From Pseudomonas sp. Irchel s3b2 (GTDB lineage: Bacteria > Pseudomonadota > Gammaproteobacteria > Pseudomonadales > Pseudomonadaceae): a stretch of 64,000 nt of DNA. Made by a program: the position numbers and the translations under genes. Under the pieces are notes generated by a model. It had not been told where the DNA came from, did no database searches, and saw nothing but the letters and a program-made list of their open reading frames with translations. The stretch is from contig NZ_FYEB01000001.1 in NCBI RefSeq assembly GCF_900187445.1, positions 620,001-684,000 of the forward strand, written 5' to 3'. Shown in pieces: positions 59,445-64,000 of the stretch. Within the stretch, counting starts at the first letter, position 1. Every line of letters begins with the position of its first letter.

Positions 59445-60801
59445 GGGTGGGCTCCTGGTCGCTGTCCGTCAAGGTCGCCGAGCGTTTGATCGGCATGGGC
59501 GATTCGGCCTCGATAATGGCTTGCCTGGCCCAATACGCCTGCTCAATGTCGCCGACCGGCAATTGCCGTTGCCGCAAAATGGCATTGAGCCAGTTCCCGA
59601 AGCGATGGGCGACTTGCTCGGGCCAGTCTTTTCTGGCGAACGCGGCGACAAAGGCCTGGTCCTCTTCGAGGTGGTCTTCACGCAAGGGCAGCCCGACCCG
59701 GCCAGGATCAAGCCACAGCCGTTCGCATGGCGGCAGTTTGCAGTCGTCCCAGCGGCTCCAACCGGGCTCCATCAGCTCGCGGCTGACAAGGCCGAAGGCC
59801 GACAGATGCCGGGCTATTTCTTGTTCAATACGCTTGCGCTGATCGCGGGTTTTCTTGGTCGCGTCCGGGTCGTTTTCCAGTAGTGTGCATAGCGCCTGGA
59901 GTTGTTCCTGCACACCACCAAAGTAGCGGAATCGCTCCAGGGCTGAATCGATCAAGAGAAGGTTTCGCGGCTTGTCCTGATTCCAGATCGGCGGCAGCGA
60001 CGCCAACAGGTAATTCACTCCACCACGGTCGCTATTGAGCTGGCTGATATTTTGCGGTTTGGTCCCGCCCAGTTTGCGCAGGACCAGATTGCGATAATCC
60101 TGATACACCCCGTCGAGGGGTTCCTCCTTGCGTTTGGCCTGACGTGCAAGCTTGTTGATCTCACCAAAGCGCGCCGCATTGATGTCCTGATGCACGGCAT
60201 GGGCCAGGCTGCTGGCGAACAAAGGTTGCAGCAGATGAAAGCTGGCATCGTCCGTCGGATCGTCGGCGACACTCCAATACACCTGCTTGGCCAAGCCATG
60301 GGAGGTGAGGCTGACAGTCGGGCGGATCAAACCCTTGAACGCTACGGCCCACTCAAGCGCGGTGGCCTCGTCCCTGTCCAATGCTGCCAGCAGGTCAGCA
60401 TCATTTGCCAACAACCAATAGAGCAGGCGTTGCCCGTCCACCTCCAGCCTGAGGAACTTGTAAACATCGAGCGCGGCGGCATTGCCCACAATGTCGTCGG
60501 CATAGTGATTGCCTAGCGCATGGGTGCCAATTTCTGCATGTTGCGGCAGTGAATCGGGGGGGATATGCAGGCTGCTGCCGCGGGCATCGGGGTGGGTGGC
60601 CTTGAGTACATGGGTGACTGCCTGAATCTGCGTCACCCGCCGCGCAGCATCGGCCAGCCAGGTGCCATAGTCATACGTGGCGGCTTGTGCAGCATTGGCA
60701 TCGGTGTCTTTGAGCTTGGCTTCTTTACGCTTGTTGATAAAGGTAGCAATGCTGGTGTGGAAGAGGGTGGCGCGGGGTGTTTGATCTGATTTCTCGTCCA
60801 T
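59434..60801 (-). CDS. csy1: Type I-F Csy1 (Cas8f) large subunit
   Basis: 455 residues from ATG 60801 (MDEKSDQTPRATLFHTSIAT). The ATG at 60846 was rejected as upstream of the ribosome site AGGT. The conserved ATHPDARGSSLH is near residue 71 and KPQNISQLNSDRGGVNYLLA near 250-269, the region that in Csy1 helps recognise the PAM (GG/CC) and recruits Csy2. It is separated from cas3 by 79 bases. Confidence 0.94.
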   Translation of the reverse strand: MDEKSDQTPRATLFHTSIATFINKRKEAKLKDTDANAAQAATYDYGTWLADAARRVTQIQAVTHVLKATHPDARGSSLHIPPDSLPQHAEIGTHALGNHYADDIVGNAAALDVYKFLRLEVDGQRLLYWLLANDADLLAALDRDEATALEWAVAFKGLIRPTVSLTSHGLAKQVYWSVADDPTDDASFHLLQPLFASSLAHAVHQDINAARFGEINKLARQAKRKEEPLDGVYQDYRNLVLRKLGGTKPQNISQLNSDRGGVNYLLASLPPIWNQDKPRNLLLIDSALERFRYFGGVQEQLQALCTLLENDPDATKKTRDQRKRIEQEIARHLSAFGLVSRELMEPGWSRWDDCKLPPCERLWLDPGRVGLPLREDHLEEDQAFVAAFARKDWPEQVAHRFGNWLNAILRQRQLPVGDIEQAYWARQAIIEAESPMPIKRSATLTDSDQEPTHGR

Positions 60802-60880
60802 GTGGTTTACCTGTAAAAAACGACGTGGTGAATACCAAGTCTTCAAACTCCGTTACTTCCGTTGGCCCAATCACTCTTCT

Positions 60881-63800
60881 TCATGGTTGTGTGTATTTAC
60901 CAAATCCCAAAACCGGGTGATATCGCCAACCTTGCTCACTCTCATATACGCTGACCGTCGTAAATTTTTCGGCGCAGGTGCGCAATGACAGATTTCGTGC
61001 CTTGGCCTGTTGACCCAGTAATTCCATTAAATCGTGCTGGCCCCAAGGCTGGATGCGCGGGCCGAGCTGGTTGTCGAGGTCGATGGGCGTGAGCGAACTC
61101 TGAGCAAGAGTGTAGACGGCCGGTACGCCGCGTTTGGCCTGTTGATGAATGCGGTGCAGCACCAGTTGTTCTTCGTCGTCATCGGGCAGGAACACCAATT
61201 CGGTTTCCTGCGCGCTGTTGGCGCGAAACGGTTGTTGCTGGGGCAAGACCCAGGTCAGTGCAGCTTGTGGAAATTGCCAGGCACAGGCTGCGTCCAGTCG
61301 CAGGTCTGCTGGCTCGATCCCTCGGGCCACGGGCTGAGGCTCCTTGCGTGCCTTGGGCAGCATTTCGGCGGCGAGTCGTGCATGTTCCAGATCTACCAGG
61401 CTGTTCTTGGCCTGCCAGTCCTGCTGCGGGCGCGGCTGAATACGCGGGCGGGCGGTCAGAGTTTGGTACTCGTGTTCTTGCAGAAGCTTGCCAAGACGGT
61501 GGCTGGTTAGCCGGAACGGATCATTCAGTTGACCCGTAGCGTTTTCAAAGCCCGGTTTGATGAAGGCTGCAGCTGGCTGGCGATGGCTATCCTGTGGTTT
61601 TTCGAAGTGCCGCAGGTTGGTATCGAAGATAAAGATGTTCGGTGACTGACAGTCTTGGTTGCGATGCCGCTGCACCCGACCGGCCAGTTGGATCAGCGAG
61701 CGCATGGATGAGGGTTCGACGATGGCCCAGTCATAGTCGTGATCGCGACCCACTTCGGTCACCGGGGAGCCGAGCACGACGAACAAATGGTTGGCCTCAG
61801 GATGTTCGTCGATGGCCCGGCGAATCTCCGGCCGCTCATACACTGCCTCGGCTGTGTGGCGATTCAGGGCGTGGTCCAGTTGGGCCTCGATGGCGGAGCG
61901 AATCAGCAGCGGGAAGCGCGAGTGATACACGCACAAGTGGATGCGATGGTCGCTGTCGGCACCGGACTGGAACAGAGCTTGGGCAACCTCGAACAACGGT
62001 TCGATATTGGCCATGCGCACCAGGCCGAAACTGATTCGCTTGCCACTCCTAGGGCAAGTTTCGCTGTGTCGTGCGTGCGCCGTCAGCATGGCCGCATGGA
62101 CTTGATTCGCAAATTCGCGGCGAATGGCTTCGTCGCCCTTGGCTATGATGTTCAAGGGCAGCAGTTCACCACGACGGGGTGCCGGTTGCTTGTCGAGGGA
62201 CTTTACCCGCCCCTGGACGAATTGGTTGTGTTGATCGATAAAGCGCTGTGCGTCCTGGCAGGTCGCCACCTGCGTCGTGAACTCATCAACCCACAGGCAG
62301 GCGATTTCGAGCGCAGCGTTCCGTTCGCCAGGGGCACCGCGATTGCGTTGATAGTGCATGCGCCCGGCCCGATACGCCTGGAACATACCCTCCAACAGCG
62401 CGGGCGGTAGGGTCGCCGATGACAGCAGCACCCGTGTACCGAGCAAACCGGCCCAGTGCACAAGGCGGGTCAGGGCGGGCAGGTCAGCCAGATCGAAGTC
62501 GTCCAGTTCATCCAGGACCAGATCGCTACTGAGCAGGCGCAGCATGGGCGCGATCTGTCGCCCGGCGCGTTGGGCTTCGGTCGCGGGTATCAGGTGATCG
62601 ATGGTGCAGACCAGTATCGGTGCGGCCAGCAGAGAGCGGATATCGGGGTTGTCCATTGCCTTGGCAAGCAGGCCATGATCGGCAATCTGCCCTTCATAGA
62701 TGACGTGACTGTCCTCATCGATCAACTGTTGTGTCGAGGCAGAGCCGGTGGTTTCGGCCCGGGCCTGAAAGAACTCGAATAAAGTTCGGCTGGCAGCGCC
62801 GCCGACTCGTACGGCCAGTTCGTCTTCCTTGAGGTGCAGGTCCTGACGGTAGCTATTGCCCGTTTGCTGAGTGAGGGTACGCAAGCCCAGGGCAAAGGTG
62901 CAGCGCATGCCGTGTTGCGGATCGGCCAAGGCATACATGATGCGGGCATTGGCCAGGGTCTTGCCGCAGCCGGTCGAGGCCATGTTGACGATAAAGGCAC
63001 CCTGTTCCTGTGCCGGGGAGCGGAGGCCGACGGCGGCATCGGCGGCCTTGTCCTGCCAACGGAAACGTTCGGAGTCGCTGCGTTTGCGTAGGCCACGATG
63101 ACGCGCAAGGCGCGGCAAGTGGCGCTCGAAACCAGGTAAGGCGTGGACGATGGTGGCTGTGAAGCGCGCCACGCCGAGGAGGTGTTCGTCCAGTGTTTGC
63201 TTGAGGCGTCCGTCGTTGTCGGTATTGGCATAGACCCGGTAACCACGGTCACCCTGAACACGCTGTTTGGACATGGCCGGCAGGGCCGAGTAATGGTGGT
63301 CGGCCAGCATCAGGCTCATCCGCGCAATATGCATGACGTAGGGGTTGGATAACCAATCGCCCTTGCCCGCCTTATTACACAAGGTCAGCAATTGCTTCGC
63401 GACTTTTGCGGCCTGGGAGCGCCATTTGGGCAGTGTGACTGGCAAGGTATCAGCAAGTTGCCAGTAGGGTTCGATCTCGGCGTGCGTGGCCGAGCGTTTG
63501 ATCTCGTTCCACTCGTGGCTGACGTCATCGAGCAGGGTGCCGAGTTTTTGTGGATCGAATGTCTTAGAGGGCTTGCCCAGCGGCCGTTGATTACCATCAA
63601 GGTCTCGCACGGGTAGGACTGGTAAGCGATGGTGAGTCACCACCAGCCAGGCAATGGCGGCAGCCAAGGGCGGTAGCTGGCGAAAGGGCGGCGTTGCATG
63701 GGTATCGAGGCCGTCACGCAGATAACGATCATTGGCCAGCCAAGTGGCATCGTCTTGCTCGCTCGGCTCGGCAAGGCGCTGTAGCCAAATCGTGTCGGCA

Positions 63801-64000
63801 TCATGGCCGACAAAGGCGAGAAACAAGCGCAAGGAAACCCATTCATGGCGGTATAGATTTTTCTCCACCGCGGGCTGGCGCAAGCGCGTCTGGAACGCCA
63901 CGCTGGCCTTGCCCAGATCATGCAGGAGGGCGGCCATCTGGGCTAAAACTCGGATATCTTCGGCTGTGCTCCAGTCGTTTTCGTCGTCTTTGCGCAGCAC
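60881..64000 (-). CDS. cas3: Type I-F Cas3 (Cas2-3 fusion), 5' end outside the window
   Basis: 1,039 codons are visible and the frame is open at the window edge. The HD nuclease domain begins at once (MAALLHDLGKASVAFQTRL near visible residue 27). Helicase motifs follow: NMASTGCGKTLANARIMYAL (Walker A), SSDLVLDELDDFDL (DExD-type), LLSSATLPPALLEG and LIQLAGRVQRH (motif VI). Type I-F Cas3 normally carries an N-terminal Cas2 domain of about 90 residues, which should lie just beyond 64000, with cas1 after it. It degrades target DNA recruited by the Csy complex and joins Cas1 in acquisition. Confidence 0.93.
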   Translation of the reverse strand: MLRKDDENDWSTAEDIRVLAQMAALLHDLGKASVAFQTRLRQPAVEKNLYRHEWVSLRLFLAFVGHDADTIWLQRLAEPSEQDDATWLANDRYLRDGLDTHATPPFRQLPPLAAAIAWLVVTHHRLPVLPVRDLDGNQRPLGKPSKTFDPQKLGTLLDDVSHEWNEIKRSATHAEIEPYWQLADTLPVTLPKWRSQAAKVAKQLLTLCNKAGKGDWLSNPYVMHIARMSLMLADHHYSALPAMSKQRVQGDRGYRVYANTDNDGRLKQTLDEHLLGVARFTATIVHALPGFERHLPRLARHRGLRKRSDSERFRWQDKAADAAVGLRSPAQEQGAFIVNMASTGCGKTLANARIMYALADPQHGMRCTFALGLRTLTQQTGNSYRQDLHLKEDELAVRVGGAASRTLFEFFQARAETTGSASTQQLIDEDSHVIYEGQIADHGLLAKAMDNPDIRSLLAAPILVCTIDHLIPATEAQRAGRQIAPMLRLLSSDLVLDELDDFDLADLPALTRLVHWAGLLGTRVLLSSATLPPALLEGMFQAYRAGRMHYQRNRGAPGERNAALEIACLWVDEFTTQVATCQDAQRFIDQHNQFVQGRVKSLDKQPAPRRGELLPLNIIAKGDEAIRREFANQVHAAMLTAHARHSETCPRSGKRISFGLVRMANIEPLFEVAQALFQSGADSDHRIHLCVYHSRFPLLIRSAIEAQLDHALNRHTAEAVYERPEIRRAIDEHPEANHLFVVLGSPVTEVGRDHDYDWAIVEPSSMRSLIQLAGRVQRHRNQDCQSPNIFIFDTNLRHFEKPQDSHRQPAAAFIKPGFENATGQLNDPFRLTSHRLGKLLQEHEYQTLTARPRIQPRPQQDWQAKNSLVDLEHARLAAEMLPKARKEPQPVARGIEPADLRLDAACAWQFPQAALTWVLPQQQPFRANSAQETELVFLPDDDEEQLVLHRIHQQAKRGVPAVYTLAQSSLTPIDLDNQLGPRIQPWGQHDLMELLGQQAKARNLSLRTCAEKFTTVSVYESEQGWRYHPVLGFGKYTQP

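Overview
The window is chromosomal DNA of a Pseudomonas, most likely of the P. fluorescens group. The evidence is the aotJQMOP-argR / aruCFGDBE arginine regulon, CsrA/RsmA, AmrZ, Pseudomonas-type REP palindromes and a GC-rich core. The species assignment is inferred from gene content and order.

Core part, about 1-30,000. An arginine/ornithine ABC uptake operon (aotJQMOP) is followed by the AraC-type regulator argR and then by the arginine succinyltransferase (AST) catabolic operon aruCFGDB-(orf)-aruE. ArgR-type half-sites lie upstream of aotJ and of aruC. Between argR and aruC, on the opposite strand, lies a 1,571-codon LRR/dermonecrotic-toxin-like gene interrupted by one in-frame amber codon. 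Next come ribH under an FMN riboswitch, ltaE, alaS, lysC, csrA, a tRNA-Ser/tRNA-Arg/tRNA-Arg cluster, mgtE, amrZ, an orphan phnN and two small membrane-type proteins.

Accessory part, from tRNA-Arg(CCT) at 30,055-30,131 to the window end. It is a mosaic of lower-GC genes, broken genes and noncoding repeats. Candidate defence or nuclease genes in order are: a DUF4268 PD-(D/E)XK protein, a protein with an Rx4H HEPN-like motif, a YaaC-like protein, a decayed phage terminase intein with an HNH endonuclease, a PIN-like RNase, an unknown 456-residue protein, a reverse transcriptase overlapping a PD-(D/E)XK nuclease, and a GIY-YIG gene in a cassette-like unit. Then comes a tight four-gene operon: SF1 helicase, DrmA-like helicase, DrmB-like DUF1998 protein and NERD-SF1 helicase. 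It resembles a DISARM core without a methyltransferase or DrmC. The window ends in a type I-F CRISPR-Cas locus on the minus strand (cas3-csy1-csy2-csy3-cas6f and a 6-repeat array), with cas3 cut by the window edge. No integrase is visible.

The best candidates for an undescribed system are the DrmAB-plus-two-helicases operon (46,846-55,529) and the reverse transcriptase/nuclease pair (42,167-44,519). Two 150-bp inverted-repeat-bounded elements nested in a dispersed intergenic repeat, and a frameshifted paralogue of a small gene found near both ends of the island, point to repeated insertion at this hotspot.
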